Shown here: one piece after another, positions 17,560 to 27,392 of the stretch
Position numbering within the stretch: position 1 is the stretch's first letter
How the letters are laid out: every line of letters begins with the position of its first letter
NCBI GenBank assembly: GCA_019429385.1
Contig: JAHYIS010000016.1
Coordinates: 1-46,535 of the forward strand
Reading direction: 5' to 3'
DNA: 46,535 bases
DNA from: ANME-2 cluster archaeon
GTDB lineage: Archaea > Halobacteriota > Methanosarcinia > Methanosarcinales > Methanocomedenaceae
The notes under the pieces: model-generated
Database searches by the model: none
The model's input: the letters and a program-made list of their open reading frames with translations, nothing else
What the model was told of the DNA's origin: nothing
Program-made: the position numbers and the translations under genes

Positions 17560-18600
17560 ATGAAAGTAGGAATTGTCTCGTACGGTGTGTATGTCCCCAG
17601 ATATCGCATTAAACTAGAAGAGATTGCAGCCGTTTGGGGAGATGATGCACAAAGTATTATCGGCGGATTGAAGGTAAAAGAAAAGTCGGTCCCAGATCTG
17701 GACGAGGATGCAATAACCATTGCAGTAGAGGCTGCACGCAATGCCATAAACAGGGGCAATATCGACGCTTCCAGGCTTGGAGCTATTTACTGCGGGTCTG
17801 AAAGTCACCCATACGCCGTGAAACCCACCAGCACCATTGTGGCAGCAGCTGTGGGAGCAGAACCCAACCTGACAGCCGCGGATTTTGAGTTCGCATGTAA
17901 AGCAGGTACAGCTGCCATTCAGGCCTGTATGGGTCTGGTCGGTGCAGGCATGATTGATATTGGACTGGCCATCGGTTCTGACGTCTCCCAGGGTGCGCCA
18001 GGGGATGCACTGGAATATACTGCAGCAGCAGGAGGGGCAGCTTATATCATAGGGAGCAGTGACCTGGCAGCCGTTATCGAGGATACTTTTTCATTCACAA
18101 CCGATACTCCTGATTTCTGGAGAAGAGAAGGCATGCCCTACCCGGAACATGGAGGCAGGTTCACGGGAGAACCGGGTTATTTCAAGCATGTAACCTCTGC
18201 AGCATCCGGCCTGATGGATAAGCTCGGTACAAAACCTTCAGATTATGATTATGCAGTGTTCCACCAGCCTAATGGCAAATTCCCCCAAAATGTGGCAAAA
18301 ACATTGGGATTCACTCCTGAACAGATTAAGACCGGACTGGTCGTTCCCAGATTGGGGAACACCTATTCCGGCTCATGTATGATAGGACTGGCTGCCATAC
18401 TTGACCAGGCTGTGGAAGGAGACAGGATATTCATGACTGCATTTGGCTCTGGTGCCGGCAGTGATGCTTTCAGCATCACCGTTACCGACAGGATTGAAGA
18501 GATACGTGATGCCGGGCCGAAAGTTGAAAAACTGCTTGAGAATCCGATTTACATGAATTATGCCTCCTATGCCAAGCATAAAGGCAAAATAAAGGTGTGA
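17560..18600 (+). CDS. Hydroxymethylglutaryl-CoA synthase
   Basis: A 346-residue archaeal HMG-CoA synthase that condenses acetoacetyl-CoA with acetyl-CoA in the mevalonate pathway to archaeal lipids. The catalytic Cys113 is in [11 protein letters not shown]; the conserved His is in [23 protein letters not shown] is a thiolase-fold signature. AGGTG lies just upstream of ATG 17560, preferred over the GTG at 17551. Known archaeal homologues bind the following thiolase and DUF35 protein in one complex that channels acetoacetyl-CoA. The stop overlaps the thiolase start region. Confidence 0.96.
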   Translation: MKVGIVSYGVYVPRYRIKLEEIAAVWGDDAQSIIGGLKVKEKSVPDLDEDAITIAVEAARNAINRGNIDASRLGAIYCGSESHPYAVKPTSTIVAAAVGAEPNLTAADFEFACKAGTAAIQACMGLVGAGMIDIGLAIGSDVSQGAPGDALEYTAAAGGAAYIIGSSDLAAVIEDTFSFTTDTPDFWRREGMPYPEHGGRFTGEPGYFKHVTSAASGLMDKLGTKPSDYDYAVFHQPNGKFPQNVAKTLGFTPEQIKTGLVVPRLGNTYSGSCMIGLAAILDQAVEGDRIFMTAFGSGAGSDAFSITVTDRIEEIRDAGPKVEKLLENPIYMNYASYAKHKGKIKV

Positions 18601-18605
18601 TGAAA

Positions 18606-19778
18606 ATGAGAGACGTAGCTATTATTGGAATTGGCTGTACTAACTTTGGTGAACTGTGGGACCGTTCCTTCAGGGACCTGTTCGTGGAAGCAGGTGTGAT
18701 AGCGATCGAGGATGCAGGCATCCAGGGTGAAGAGATTGACAGCATGTATGTTGGTAACATGAGCGGCGGCAGGTTTGTTGAACAGGAACACATAGGCAGT
18801 CTCATCGCGGATTATGCCGGGCTAGCCAGTAACCTGCATGTACCTGCTACCAGGGTAGAGGCGGCATGTGCTTCAGGTGGTCTCGCCCTGCGCCAGGCCA
18901 TTCTTTCCGTAGCTTCCGGACATGATAATATTGTGGTGGCAGCGGGTGCAGAGAAGATGACGGACGTGGGTATGGATACGGCCACTGATGCACTTGCAGC
19001 AGCTGCTGACAGGGAATGGGAAGGCATAATGGGCGCCACATTTCCGGGATTGTATGCCATGATAGCAAAACTTCATATGCATACGTATGGCACTACTTCT
19101 GAGCAACTTGCAGCAGCCTCTGTGAAAAACCATCATAACGGTACCATGAATCCCATCGCCCAGTTCAAGAATGAAATAAGCATAGATACCGTGCTGAACT
19201 CAAATATGGTGGCAGACCCTCTGCATATGTTCGACTGTTCGCCAATATCGGATGGTGCGTCTGCTGTTGTGGTGGCAGCGGCTGATATTGCCAAAAAATA
19301 TACTGATACACCGGTGTACGTGAAAGCTACAACCCAGGCCAGCGGAACTATCTCCCTGCATGACAGGGCAGATATCACTACACTGGATGCCACAGTGGCA
19401 GCAGGACAGAGAGCCTATAAAATGGCACGGATGACACCGGACGATATCGACATGGTAGAGGTTCATGACTGCTTTAGCATAGCTGAGATCTGTGCCATCG
19501 AAGACCTGGGATTTTTCAGGAAAGGGGATGGCGGCAGGGCCACCGAAGCAGGCGATACTGCTATTGGCGGGCGAATACCGGTGAATACATCAGGCGGCCT
19601 GAAAGCGTGCGGACACCCGGTCGGCGCCACAGGTATCAAGCAGGCTGTGGAAATTACCCAGCAATTGCGTGGAACTGCAGGCAAGCGCCAGGTGGACGGC
19701 GCCGAAGTTGGCATGACCCATAACGTGGGCGGTTCCGGCGGTACTGCTGTTGTGCATATACTTTCGAGGAACAGGTGA
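18606..19778 (+). CDS. Acetyl-CoA C-acetyltransferase (thiolase)
   Basis: A 390-residue archaeal thiolase making acetoacetyl-CoA for HMG-CoA synthase. Nucleophile Cys88 is in [21 protein letters not shown] holds the catalytic His; [11 protein letters not shown] closes the fold. It is of the SCP2-thiolase-like archaeal type rather than bacterial AtoB. AAAGGTG at 18591-18597 gives eight-base spacing to ATG 18606; an ATG at 18600 overlapping the previous stop is an alternative. Together with the neighbours on either side it forms the archaeal thiolase/synthase complex. Confidence 0.95.
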   Translation: MRDVAIIGIGCTNFGELWDRSFRDLFVEAGVIAIEDAGIQGEEIDSMYVGNMSGGRFVEQEHIGSLIADYAGLASNLHVPATRVEAACASGGLALRQAILSVASGHDNIVVAAGAEKMTDVGMDTATDALAAAADREWEGIMGATFPGLYAMIAKLHMHTYGTTSEQLAAASVKNHHNGTMNPIAQFKNEISIDTVLNSNMVADPLHMFDCSPISDGASAVVVAAADIAKKYTDTPVYVKATTQASGTISLHDRADITTLDATVAAGQRAYKMARMTPDDIDMVEVHDCFSIAEICAIEDLGFFRKGDGGRATEAGDTAIGGRIPVNTSGGLKACGHPVGATGIKQAVEITQQLRGTAGKRQVDGAEVGMTHNVGGSGGTAVVHILSRNR

Positions 19779-19783
19779 TCTAA

Positions 19784-20173
19784 ATGACAGTAGCGAGATT
19801 CTGGAGAAAGATTCCCAACAGGTATAATCTGATAGGTACCCACTGTACCACCTGTGGAGAACATTATTTCCCGCCAAGGCAGATGTGTCCTACCTGCCGC
19901 AGGGATGGAAAAATGGAAGACCACAAGTTCGAGGGTAAAGGCAAAGTTGTTACCTATACTGTTATTCATACTGCCGCCAAGGGCTATGAAATGCAGACAC
20001 CCTATAACCTGGCGATCATAAAACTGGACGAGGGGCCGTCCCTGACCGGACAGGTGGTATGTGACCAGAACGAAATGGAGATTGGGATGAGGGTCCGCTC
20101 AGTGTTCAGGAAACTTGGCGAAGAAAGCGAGAAAGGCATGATCTATTACGGTACGAAGTTCATACCGGAATAG
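19784..20173 (+). CDS. DUF35 OB-fold, zinc-ribbon scaffold protein of the thiolase/HMG-CoA synthase complex
   Basis: A 129-residue protein with an N-terminal zinc ribbon ([18 protein letters not shown], two Cys pairs, residues about 23-40) and a C-terminal OB fold ([14 protein letters not shown]). In a solved archaeal complex this protein holds thiolase and HMG-CoA synthase together around a shared CoA site. The position directly after both genes supports the same role. It ends the operon before a T-rich terminator. Confidence 0.94.
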   Translation: MTVARFWRKIPNRYNLIGTHCTTCGEHYFPPRQMCPTCRRDGKMEDHKFEGKGKVVTYTVIHTAAKGYEMQTPYNLAIIKLDEGPSLTGQVVCDQNEMEIGMRVRSVFRKLGEESEKGMIYYGTKFIPE

Positions 20174-20247
20174 GTCATTTTATTTTTGCTTCTTTTATTT
20201 TGTGATTCATTTTTTGTTGTTTTTCTTTTTTTTACTTTTTTGATTTT
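20174..20247 (+). terminator. Long T-rich transcription terminator
   Basis: About 70 bases very rich in T, including runs of five to eight, directly follow the last gene of the mevalonate operon. Archaeal RNA polymerase terminates at such T tracts without needing a hairpin. On the other strand it lies beyond the KaiC-like gene's stop, so it also separates the converging units. Confidence 0.75.
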
Positions 20248-20249
20248 TG

Positions 20250-21632
20250 CTATTTCACGGCAAATCCTTTCTGGACTATCTCAATTCCTCTATCCCCGAT
20301 AATATATTTCCGCGCAGACCTGTCATGGTCGGTGCCCCTCAGTTTCAGGATAGACATGGCACGTTCGTACCGGTTTTGATGGTCCAGGAAATAGAGCATG
20401 ATGATGCCGTCTGCAAGGGATGATATTCCCGGTCCGGGCATCTTTTCCGGACTGAACAGTTCTGGAACTTCGTTGGTAAGCATTGTCGTGACTCCCCTGC
20501 CTTTTAAGAAATCGATGAGCAGACGGATATGGTTCTTGAGGTCGAGTGCATCTGGCAGTGCAGATTCAAGGTTGTACACACCATCATAGAACAACCGCTT
20601 TGCATCCAACTCCTCCACATAGGATTTTATTATCAGGTTATGTTCGTCAGGCAGGATAGTGTTAGGATTTGAATAGAAAATATGTAGCTGCCCGTTCTTG
20701 ATAAATCCATCAAGGTCCCATCCCATCCTGCTTGCCTCATGCATCAATTGTTCCTGCTTCTCCTCAAAAAGCACAATGATGCCGTGTTCGCCCAGTTCAA
20801 GACCTGCACACATAAATTGAAGCCCCATTATGGTCTTGCCTGCACCGGCACCGCCATTGACAACGATAAAAGATTGCTCTGGAATGCCCCCCCGCATCAT
20901 ATCGTCAAGGTCTTTCACACCAGTAGATAATCTTCCCTGGCCTACCGACCGGGGGGCGGAAGTGGAATCCAGTTTAGGGAATATGGATATGCCCTTTGAG
21001 TTGATCTTGAACTCATGCGCAGAAGACGTATTGTTCATATTGTGCCCCATCCCGCGCCATTTCATTATTTCCATCTTCCGGACTACTCTATCCCCGCTCA
21101 ATTCCCTGTCAAGAAAGATGATACCATCGGCAATATGGGGGAGTATGGACTGGTGTAACTGGGGCCGGTTCAGCTCTCCTGTGACCATGGTCTGGGCGGA
21201 CCAGTCCTGTATCATGGCATCAAAAGAGTAGGCGAAACGACGTTTTTCGTGAGATGGAAACCCAAATCCCAGGGTATCAAGGGGATTTATTACAAGCCGG
21301 TCCGGATTCGTGGAAGCAAGGATATTCCCCATATCGAGCAGTGTTGTCAGCGGGTCTTTTTCGGCTGTAGAACGGTCTATGGGCCGGACAAGTACTTTTT
21401 CACTGAAAAAAGGATAACAACGGAGATAATCCATCAATTTGTTGAACGATTGGGAGGTAATAGGCATATATACTGCCGTTTCCCCGTTCTCTGCTGCATG
21501 TGATAATGATTGAAGCACAAAGGTGGTCTTTCCCGCTCCCGCAGTCCCTGCGATGAGTATCAGGGAGGGTTTGGGCAGACCACCGCCCAGCACTTCGTCC
21601 AGATATGCAATACCACTGGGGCAGTGTTTCAT
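20250..21632 (-). CDS. KaiC-like protein with two RecA-type ATPase domains
   Basis: A 460-residue protein with two KaiC domains. The first starts CPSGIAYLDEVLGGGLP with P-loop GTAGAGKTT near residue 30; the second has STGVKDLDDMMRGGIP and P-loop GGAGAGKTI near residue 260. The Walker B strands are unusual (RLVINPLDTL and RLFYDGVYNL) without the common ID/DS pattern, so ATPase activity may differ. Archaeal double KaiC proteins act in signalling or motility regulation, but no partner is adjacent. A longer start at 21680 adds 16 unlike residues; neither start has a clear ribosome site. Confidence 0.87.
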   Translation of the reverse strand: MKHCPSGIAYLDEVLGGGLPKPSLILIAGTAGAGKTTFVLQSLSHAAENGETAVYMPITSQSFNKLMDYLRCYPFFSEKVLVRPIDRSTAEKDPLTTLLDMGNILASTNPDRLVINPLDTLGFGFPSHEKRRFAYSFDAMIQDWSAQTMVTGELNRPQLHQSILPHIADGIIFLDRELSGDRVVRKMEIMKWRGMGHNMNNTSSAHEFKINSKGISIFPKLDSTSAPRSVGQGRLSTGVKDLDDMMRGGIPEQSFIVVNGGAGAGKTIMGLQFMCAGLELGEHGIIVLFEEKQEQLMHEASRMGWDLDGFIKNGQLHIFYSNPNTILPDEHNLIIKSYVEELDAKRLFYDGVYNLESALPDALDLKNHIRLLIDFLKGRGVTTMLTNEVPELFSPEKMPGPGISSLADGIIMLYFLDHQNRYERAMSILKLRGTDHDRSARKYIIGDRGIEIVQKGFAVK

Positions 21633-21720
21633 ACTAGTACCATTATGTTTTAACCTATTAAACTTGTGCAAAATAGGCATTAACTACTTTTATTCGATAC
21701 GTACTTCGATGGAACGACTG

Positions 21721-23673
21721 CTAATTCTTGTTATTCACAGCATCTTCTATTCCTTTCACAGCTTCAGGATTTGCCAGTGTGGAGATATCACCCACTTCTT
21801 TTGAAATGAGGGCTGAACGCACTACCCGTCGCATGATCTTGCCGCTTCGGGTCTTGGGAAGGTCGTCCACGAAATAAATGATGTCTGGCCTGGCTATCTT
21901 GCCTATCTCTTCTCCGACATGATTGCGAAGGGTCTTCATCAGTTCATCTCCTGGCTCAACACCCATCTTTAACACCACGAATGCTGCAATGCTCTCACCT
22001 TTAATATCATCGGGCCTGCCTACCACAGCGGCTTCGCTCACTGATGAATGGCTGACCAGGGCTGATTCAACTTCAGAATTCCCTATCCTGTGCCCGGATA
22101 CATTGAGCACATCATCACCCCTGCCCTGTATCCAGAAGTAGCCGTCACTGTCTACCCTGGCGATGTCGCCTGATTTGAAATCACCCTGTTCGGTCCAGTA
22201 TTTTTCCACGTATCGCCGGGGTTCATTATAGAGAGTGCGCAGCATGGATGGCCAGGGTGATGTGAGTACCAGGCTACCCCCTTCATTCACAACGGGTTTG
22301 CCTTCAGGGTCATGCACTTTTGCACCGAAACCGGGTAGTGGCCTAGTCGCAGACCCGGGTTTCAATGGCAAAAATGGCAGCGGAGAAATGACAAAACACC
22401 CGGTCTCGGTCTGCCACCACGTGTCCATGATCGGGCACCGGCTTTTACCAATTTTTTCATAGTACCACATCCAGGCTTCCGGATTGATGGGTTCGCCCAC
22501 AGTACCAAGCAGTCTCAGGCTGCTCATATCATCCTTTTGAGTCCATTCATCACCAAAGCGCATATGCATCCTGATGGATGTTGGGGAAGTATAGAGCACG
22601 GTAATACCGTGACGTGCTACCATTTCCCACAGCCGGTTCGGTTCGGGATGGGCTGGAGCGCCTTCATAGAGCACCGAAGTGATACCCAGCATGAGCGGCC
22701 CAAACACAATGTAACTGTGTCCAGTGATCCAGCCTATGTCAGCGGAACACCACCACACGTCCTCCGGTTTGAGGTCAAAGACCCATTTAAGGGTGAGGGC
22801 TACTCCTACCGAGTAGGTGTGCACGTGTACTACGCCTTTGGGTTTACCTGTGGTACCCGAGGTATACAGGATAAAGAGAGGGTCTTCCGAGTCCATGATC
22901 TCTGCGTTGCATTCATCAGGCTGGTCAGCGAGCAGGTCGTGCCACCATATATCCCGTTTACGCATGGGTACATCGCACTGCGCCCATTGATAGCAAATAG
23001 TATGTTCAATGCCAGTACCCTTGACTGCTTCATCGGCCAGGGCTTTAAGGCTGATGACCTTGCCTTTTCTCCAGAACCCATCTGCTGTGATGAGGACCTT
23101 CGCGCCCGAATCCTGTATCCTGTCCTGGAGTGCGCGGGGGCTGAAACCCGAGAATACGACACTGTGTATGGCACCTATCCGGGCGCAGGCGAGCATGGCA
23201 ATGGGCAAGGCTGGTATCATAGGCATATAGAGGGCCACCCGGTCGCCTTTACCCACACCCAGGCGTTTCAGGCCGTTGGCCAACCGGTTGACTTCGTGAT
23301 ACAGGTCATGGTAGGTGAGTTCAGTGACGTTGCCCTGTTCCGATTCAAAGATGTATGCCACTTTGTTCTCGGTGGATGTTCCCATGTGACGATCGAGGGC
23401 ATCATGAACGATATTGTACTTGCCCTTGGTGAACCAGTGGTAGAAAGGGGCATCTGAACTGTCCAGTACTTTGTCATAGGGGCTGTACCATTCTACAAGG
23501 TCTTTTTCCACTTCTCCCCAGAACCATTCGATGTCCTTACTGCGCTGGTAGAGGGTCTCAATGTCAGGGATGTTATGTGCATCCATCCACTGCTTTACAT
23601 TGCTGTTCTCAACGATCTCTTTCGGGGGATAGAACGTGCGTTTTTCCCCAAGTAGTACATCCACGTTTGACAT
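21721..23673 (-). CDS. acs: Acetyl-CoA synthetase, AMP-forming
   Basis: A 650-residue enzyme that activates acetate with ATP and CoA. The AMP-binding motif [11 protein letters not shown], the WWQTETG segment and the C-terminal [11 protein letters not shown] with the acetylatable catalytic Lys are all present. [20 protein letters not shown] is typical of true Acs rather than longer-chain ligases. GGAG lies about nine bases upstream of the ATG. Length is the usual 650 or so. It could supply acetyl-CoA to the neighbouring mevalonate genes or allow acetate use; direction in vivo is inference. Confidence 0.96.
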   Translation of the reverse strand: MSNVDVLLGEKRTFYPPKEIVENSNVKQWMDAHNIPDIETLYQRSKDIEWFWGEVEKDLVEWYSPYDKVLDSSDAPFYHWFTKGKYNIVHDALDRHMGTSTENKVAYIFESEQGNVTELTYHDLYHEVNRLANGLKRLGVGKGDRVALYMPMIPALPIAMLACARIGAIHSVVFSGFSPRALQDRIQDSGAKVLITADGFWRKGKVISLKALADEAVKGTGIEHTICYQWAQCDVPMRKRDIWWHDLLADQPDECNAEIMDSEDPLFILYTSGTTGKPKGVVHVHTYSVGVALTLKWVFDLKPEDVWWCSADIGWITGHSYIVFGPLMLGITSVLYEGAPAHPEPNRLWEMVARHGITVLYTSPTSIRMHMRFGDEWTQKDDMSSLRLLGTVGEPINPEAWMWYYEKIGKSRCPIMDTWWQTETGCFVISPLPFLPLKPGSATRPLPGFGAKVHDPEGKPVVNEGGSLVLTSPWPSMLRTLYNEPRRYVEKYWTEQGDFKSGDIARVDSDGYFWIQGRGDDVLNVSGHRIGNSEVESALVSHSSVSEAAVVGRPDDIKGESIAAFVVLKMGVEPGDELMKTLRNHVGEEIGKIARPDIIYFVDDLPKTRSGKIMRRVVRSALISKEVGDISTLANPEAVKGIEDAVNNKN

Positions 23674-23756
23674 TTTTAATACTCCGTTTTAGTTATGATA
23701 ATGCTAATTTCGTGGTTAGGGGGGATAAGCATTTCTGATGGGAAGGGACAGGAATC

Positions 23757-23903
23757 GTGAATGAAATTGATTTATTCAAGATAATTTCCGAACATCCATG
23801 CATATACCTCGAATTTTGTGAAGGGGTTGTTGACCATGGTGTATCTCCTAAAAGGAAAAATCGGTACTGCCCTGAATTATTCCACATAATAAGGAAACAA
23901 TGA
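23757..23903 (+). CDS. Possible small ORF, 48 residues
   Basis: A GTG-started frame in the 270-base gap between the oppositely placed acs and J-protein genes, reading opposite to both. It encodes an even-looking peptide with IISEHPCIYLEFCEG and RYCPELFHIIRKQ. AGGA lies close to the GTG. No family is recognised. It may be a gene remnant or chance. Confidence 0.28.
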   Translation: MNEIDLFKIISEHPCIYLEFCEGVVDHGVSPKRKNRYCPELFHIIRKQ

Positions 23904-23944
23904 ATAATTAAATGAATTTTTAATACCGCGAGGTCTGAAGTGAC

Positions 23945-24478
23945 CTAAGTCAATTCTCTCTTCAGTATCTTATGTGCAATATTAAGCATCTTGAATTTTT
24001 CAGTGTCCCCCGTTGACATATCCGGGTGCAATTCTTTTGCCATCGCCTTGTATTTTGTATGAATTATCTCAAAATCAGTCTCATCCGGGTCGCAACCAAA
24101 GAACTCTCGCGCCTCTTTGCGCCTAATATCAACATCTTTATCCTCTTTGAACTCTGAAATAAAATCGGATAATGTATTTTTCTCAGACATCACCAGATTT
24201 GCCTGGATCTCAATTACTTTGAATATAACATGAAGATTTTCTACATATTTACTTTGCAGGTTATGACTATACTGCATTCGATAACCTGACAGGTACCAGG
24301 TTGCAGAAGCCTTGGCTTTTTTAGTCGCTATATTTTCAAGAGGGATGTGAATGTCATTTTCGTTAACACCGATCCTTCTCAAAACCGTAACAATATTATT
24401 CTTATATTGCAGAGCTCTTCGATTACCAGCGTTGTTAACAATTATTGGACCGATTTCGTGTCCTTTTATTTTTACCAT
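23945..24478 (-). CDS. C-terminal J-domain protein
   Basis: A 177-residue protein. The last 65 residues or so form a J domain with helix II, the HPD tripeptide (AKELHPDMS) and helix III (MLNIAHKILKRE), so it should stimulate a DnaK-type Hsp70. The first 110 residues are of unrecognised fold without glycine-rich or zinc-finger DnaJ parts. Having the J domain at the C-terminus is unusual for bacterial DnaJ but seen in small archaeal proteins. GTGA lies seven bases ahead of the start. The client is unknown. Confidence 0.82.
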   Translation of the reverse strand: MVKIKGHEIGPIIVNNAGNRRALQYKNNIVTVLRRIGVNENDIHIPLENIATKKAKASATWYLSGYRMQYSHNLQSKYVENLHVIFKVIEIQANLVMSEKNTLSDFISEFKEDKDVDIRRKEAREFFGCDPDETDFEIIHTKYKAMAKELHPDMSTGDTEKFKMLNIAHKILKRELT

Positions 24479-24579
24479 GTTGATTCACTCATTTTTGTTT
24501 GTGAAGACTTCTCTAGGGTTATGCTCCTTTATAAGATAATATGTAGATTCAAAAATTAGTACCCTTTTTTAACTATCAC

Positions 24580-24741
24580 ATATATTTATGTATAATCACC
24601 CCCACATATAATATGTATCTGTTCTCATGATTACAGATATCTGCAATCCATGGGAAGGGGTATCATCTTGGATATGATTTTCGTCACAGCAATTGCTGCT
24701 GTTTGACGAAGAGAAATAGAAAATATAAGAGGTGAATTGAA
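24580..24741 (+). promoter_or_regulatory. Promoter and structured 5' leader of the 30-residue protein gene
   Basis: ATATATTTATGTATAAT at 24580-24596 is a TATA region, placing transcription start near 24610-24620. The presumed leader then contains GATTACAGATATCTGCAATC at 24629-24648, a 20-base palindrome with one mismatch; an ATCAT/ATGAT hairpin near 24662-24678; and CGTCACAGCA (24682-24691) pairing with TGCTG and TGACG up to 24708 with a small bulge. The ribosome site GAGGTG follows at 24729-24734. Confidence 0.55.
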
Positions 24742-24834
24742 ATGGCGGATAAAGTTTCAAAAGCAGAAAGTGATAGATTGAAGAAATTCAATGAACAGCT
24801 CAGAGCAAGAAAAGCTCCTCTGCCTAAGAAATAA
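24742..24834 (+). CDS. Small basic protein, 30 residues
   Basis: Encodes MADKVSKAESDRLKKFNEQL followed by RARKAPLPKK, rich in Lys and Arg and probably helical, with no membrane segment. GAGGTG seven bases before the ATG, a TATA box upstream and terminator hairpins directly downstream together make a convincing independent small gene. No family is recognised; RNA, DNA or ribosome binding is possible given the charge, but unproven. Confidence 0.7.
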   Translation: MADKVSKAESDRLKKFNEQLRARKAPLPKK

Positions 24835-24840
24835 TTTTTT

Positions 24841-24860
24841 ATCCAATCGTATAATTGGAT
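24841..24860 (+). terminator. Hairpin after the small gene
   Basis: ATCCAAT pairs perfectly with ATTGGAT around the loop CGTATA, six bases after the stop codon, preceded by six Ts. Confidence 0.6.
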
Positions 24861-24877
24861 TAATTAGGATGGAAATG

Positions 24878-24942
24878 AGAGTCCAGTATCACTATAGCAA
24901 AGTTTGAATAAGACTTTAATATAGTCAATGGACTCTTTTTTT
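24878..24942 (+). terminator. Long interrupted hairpin with T tract
   Basis: Three nested stems pair in register: AGAGTCCA (24878-24885) with TGGACTCT (24929-24936), ACTATA (24891-24896) with TATAGT (24920-24925), and AAAGT (24899-24903) with ACTTT (24913-24917). Seven Ts follow. It is either a terminator or the 3' part of a small structured RNA. Confidence 0.6.
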
Positions 24943-25196
24943 CAATATTTTTTTTCATTATGCTCCCCAAAGTAAAATCACCCAATTAACGTGACTCAAT
25001 TTAATCCTGAGTTTACACCATGAAACGAAGGAAGAGCCCTTATCCATAAAAAAATCGTATTTAAAAATTCCCGAAAATTTTAAATACTTGTATAACCTCA
25101 AGATTTACCTGTTTATTATAAAAAGCTGGTATTTCACTATCGAGTTCGATTGCGGATATGACTATAACAGAATAGCAGAGGTCTGAAATTTTTTTA
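24943..25196 (+). promoter_or_regulatory. AT-rich upstream region of the Ehr-like operon
   Basis: About 250 bases without a gene. TTTAAA- and TATA-like stretches occur at 25058-25090 and 25117-25125 and could be the promoter. GAGGTC at 25178-25183 is the only ribosome-site candidate for the first subunit, with a long 13-base spacing. Confidence 0.4.
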
Positions 25197-27224
25197 ATGA
25201 TGATATCTACGAATCTGTTTTTTGGAATAGTAGGTACATATTTATCAGGTGCAGTGCTGGCCATCATCCTTCATAAAAAAGATTATCTCGCCACGTATGC
25301 ATCTTTCGTAAGCTCGATCATTGCATCCATTCTCGGAACTGTTTTTTCCTTATCAGTGATATTCGGAAGTGATATTTCCTTTGAATTGCCCGGAACATCC
25401 CTGATACATTTCGGCTTTTTTATCGATAAGCTTTCCGCATTTTTCATATTAGTTATATCCATTACCGTTTTTGCAGTCTCCATCTATTCCCTGGGTTATG
25501 TAAAGGAGTATTTTGGGAAAAAGGATATCGGTTACCTTGGTTTTTTGTATAATACATTCATCCTGTCAATGATCCTTGTAACCACCTGCAATAATGCCAT
25601 CTTCTTTTTGATCGCCTGGGAAGTGATGTCAGTAATATCTTATTTCCTTGTATTATATGAACATGAAAAACCGCAAACAAGGAAAGCCGGTTTTATCTAC
25701 ATAGTGATGACCCATATCGGAACAGGGTTCATAATCATATCATTCCTGATATTTATTGGTGCAAGCGGCAGTTTCGATTTTGATACGTTCGTGGGTGCTG
25801 GTACACAACTGCCACCATTTTTAAAGAACCTCGCATTTTTATTCGCACTTCTCGGTTTCGGGACAAAGGCCGGTATCGTCCCATTGCACATCTGGCTCCC
25901 TTATGCTCACCCGGCCGCACCCAGCAATGTATCGGCACTGATGTCCGGGGTAATGATCAAGACTGCTATATACATGTTCATCAGGGTCTTTTTTGATTTC
26001 CTGGGAGCTACTGAATTGTGGTGGGGAATACTACTTCTGGTCTTAGCCTCGGTATCGGCGCTTGTGGGAGTAATGTATGCATTGATGGAACATGATATGA
26101 AACGACTGCTTGCCTACCACAGCGTTGAAAATATTGGCATCATCCTGATTGGAGTGAGCATTGCCATGATCTTCATGTCTTCGGGACAGCCTGAACTGGC
26201 GGCATTTGGATTGATCGCCGGGCTCTATCACCTGGTAAACCATGCAGTATTCAAATCCCTGCTCTTTATGGGAGCCGGTTCATTGATCTATTCGACCCAT
26301 ACAAAAAATATCGAAGATTACGGAGGACTCATAAAAAAGATGCCCTGGACTGCCCTTTTTTTCCTGATCGGAGCCATCTCGATTTCGGCTCTGCCCCCAT
26401 TTAATGGTTTTGTGAGCGAATGGCTTACGTTCCAGGCCCAGTTGCTCAGTATCAATCTTACTGATAACATTACGAAAATTGCGGTACTTTTCAGCGGGGC
26501 AGGTCTCGCCCTCACCAGTGCCCTGGCAGCAGCTTGTTTCGTTAAGGCATTTGGCATAAGTTTTCTTGCAATCCCAAGAAGCCATCACGCAGAGGACGCA
26601 AAAGAGGTACCCATCTCAATGTTGACCGGAATGGGCATTCTTTCAATTGCATGCATTGCTCTTGGCGTTTTGCCATGGTATATTGTCAGGATTCTTGATT
26701 CAATATCCATGCAACATGTAGGAACAAGTATAGGTTCCAGGATGGGGGGTGGACTTTTTATTACTTCACTGTCTGAGCATCCTGCAAGTATTTCCCCCCT
26801 TGTTATCGCCCTCCTGGTATTCGTTGTACTGCCCCTGCCATTCATTGTGTATCTTTATGTACGCCGGACCTCCATACGGGAATATGAGACCTGGGGATGT
26901 GGCCAACCCGTAATTGGTTCACGAAATGAATATACTTCAACAGCTTTCTCAAAACCCATACGCATGTGGTTCGCCAATATCTACCGGCCTCACAGGGAGA
27001 TCCAGACCACGTACACTGATTCCCCGTACCTTAAAAAAAGGATTATTTTCGATTCACAAATAAATCCGGTATTTGAAAAGTATTTGTATGGTCCTGTCAT
27101 CTGGATCGTTCTTAATATATCAAGACTGATGACGCTTATCCAGACCGGATACATACAAACATATCTCCTTTACATACTCATCACCCTGGTAATTGCATTG
27201 ATATATGTAGGTAGTGGAGGATGA
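25197..27224 (+). CDS. HyfB/NuoL-like antiporter-type membrane subunit, copy 1
   Basis: A 675-residue integral membrane protein of the Mrp/NuoL family with well over a dozen hydrophobic segments. Ion-channel residues are conserved: Glu in IAWEVMS and Lys in GTKAGIVPLHIWLP, with SGVMIK further on. The C-terminal part, with YETWGCGQP, EYTSTAFSKP and a final membrane helix, is the extension characteristic of the HyfB type rather than of free Mrp antiporters. It should translocate protons or sodium ions as part of the membrane arm. It is the first gene of the operon, and its paralogue follows 168 bases later. Confidence 0.93.
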   Translation: MMISTNLFFGIVGTYLSGAVLAIILHKKDYLATYASFVSSIIASILGTVFSLSVIFGSDISFELPGTSLIHFGFFIDKLSAFFILVISITVFAVSIYSLGYVKEYFGKKDIGYLGFLYNTFILSMILVTTCNNAIFFLIAWEVMSVISYFLVLYEHEKPQTRKAGFIYIVMTHIGTGFIIISFLIFIGASGSFDFDTFVGAGTQLPPFLKNLAFLFALLGFGTKAGIVPLHIWLPYAHPAAPSNVSALMSGVMIKTAIYMFIRVFFDFLGATELWWGILLLVLASVSALVGVMYALMEHDMKRLLAYHSVENIGIILIGVSIAMIFMSSGQPELAAFGLIAGLYHLVNHAVFKSLLFMGAGSLIYSTHTKNIEDYGGLIKKMPWTALFFLIGAISISALPPFNGFVSEWLTFQAQLLSINLTDNITKIAVLFSGAGLALTSALAAACFVKAFGISFLAIPRSHHAEDAKEVPISMLTGMGILSIACIALGVLPWYIVRILDSISMQHVGTSIGSRMGGGLFITSLSEHPASISPLVIALLVFVVLPLPFIVYLYVRRTSIREYETWGCGQPVIGSRNEYTSTAFSKPIRMWFANIYRPHREIQTTYTDSPYLKKRIIFDSQINPVFEKYLYGPVIWIVLNISRLMTLIQTGYIQTYLLYILITLVIALIYVGSGG

Positions 27225-27392
27225 CATTTGAAGATGATTTTCTTAGGGTTAGGATTAAATACTGGATTGCATGTAATACAGAGCTCTATTAATAAAAAAT
27301 AAATGATTACAAGAGTTGATTTTCAAAACAATTAGGTCATGCCTTGTTTGTGCCAATAGCGTTTGTTGGTAAAATATTTTTTTTGGTGAATT
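27225..27392 (+). other. Spacer between the two HyfB-like genes
   Basis: AT-rich, 168 bases, the only long gap in an otherwise compact operon. GGTGA lies a few bases before the next ATG. Only a trivial 20-odd codon frame is present. An internal promoter is possible, or the gap is a scar of the gene duplication. Confidence 0.5.
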
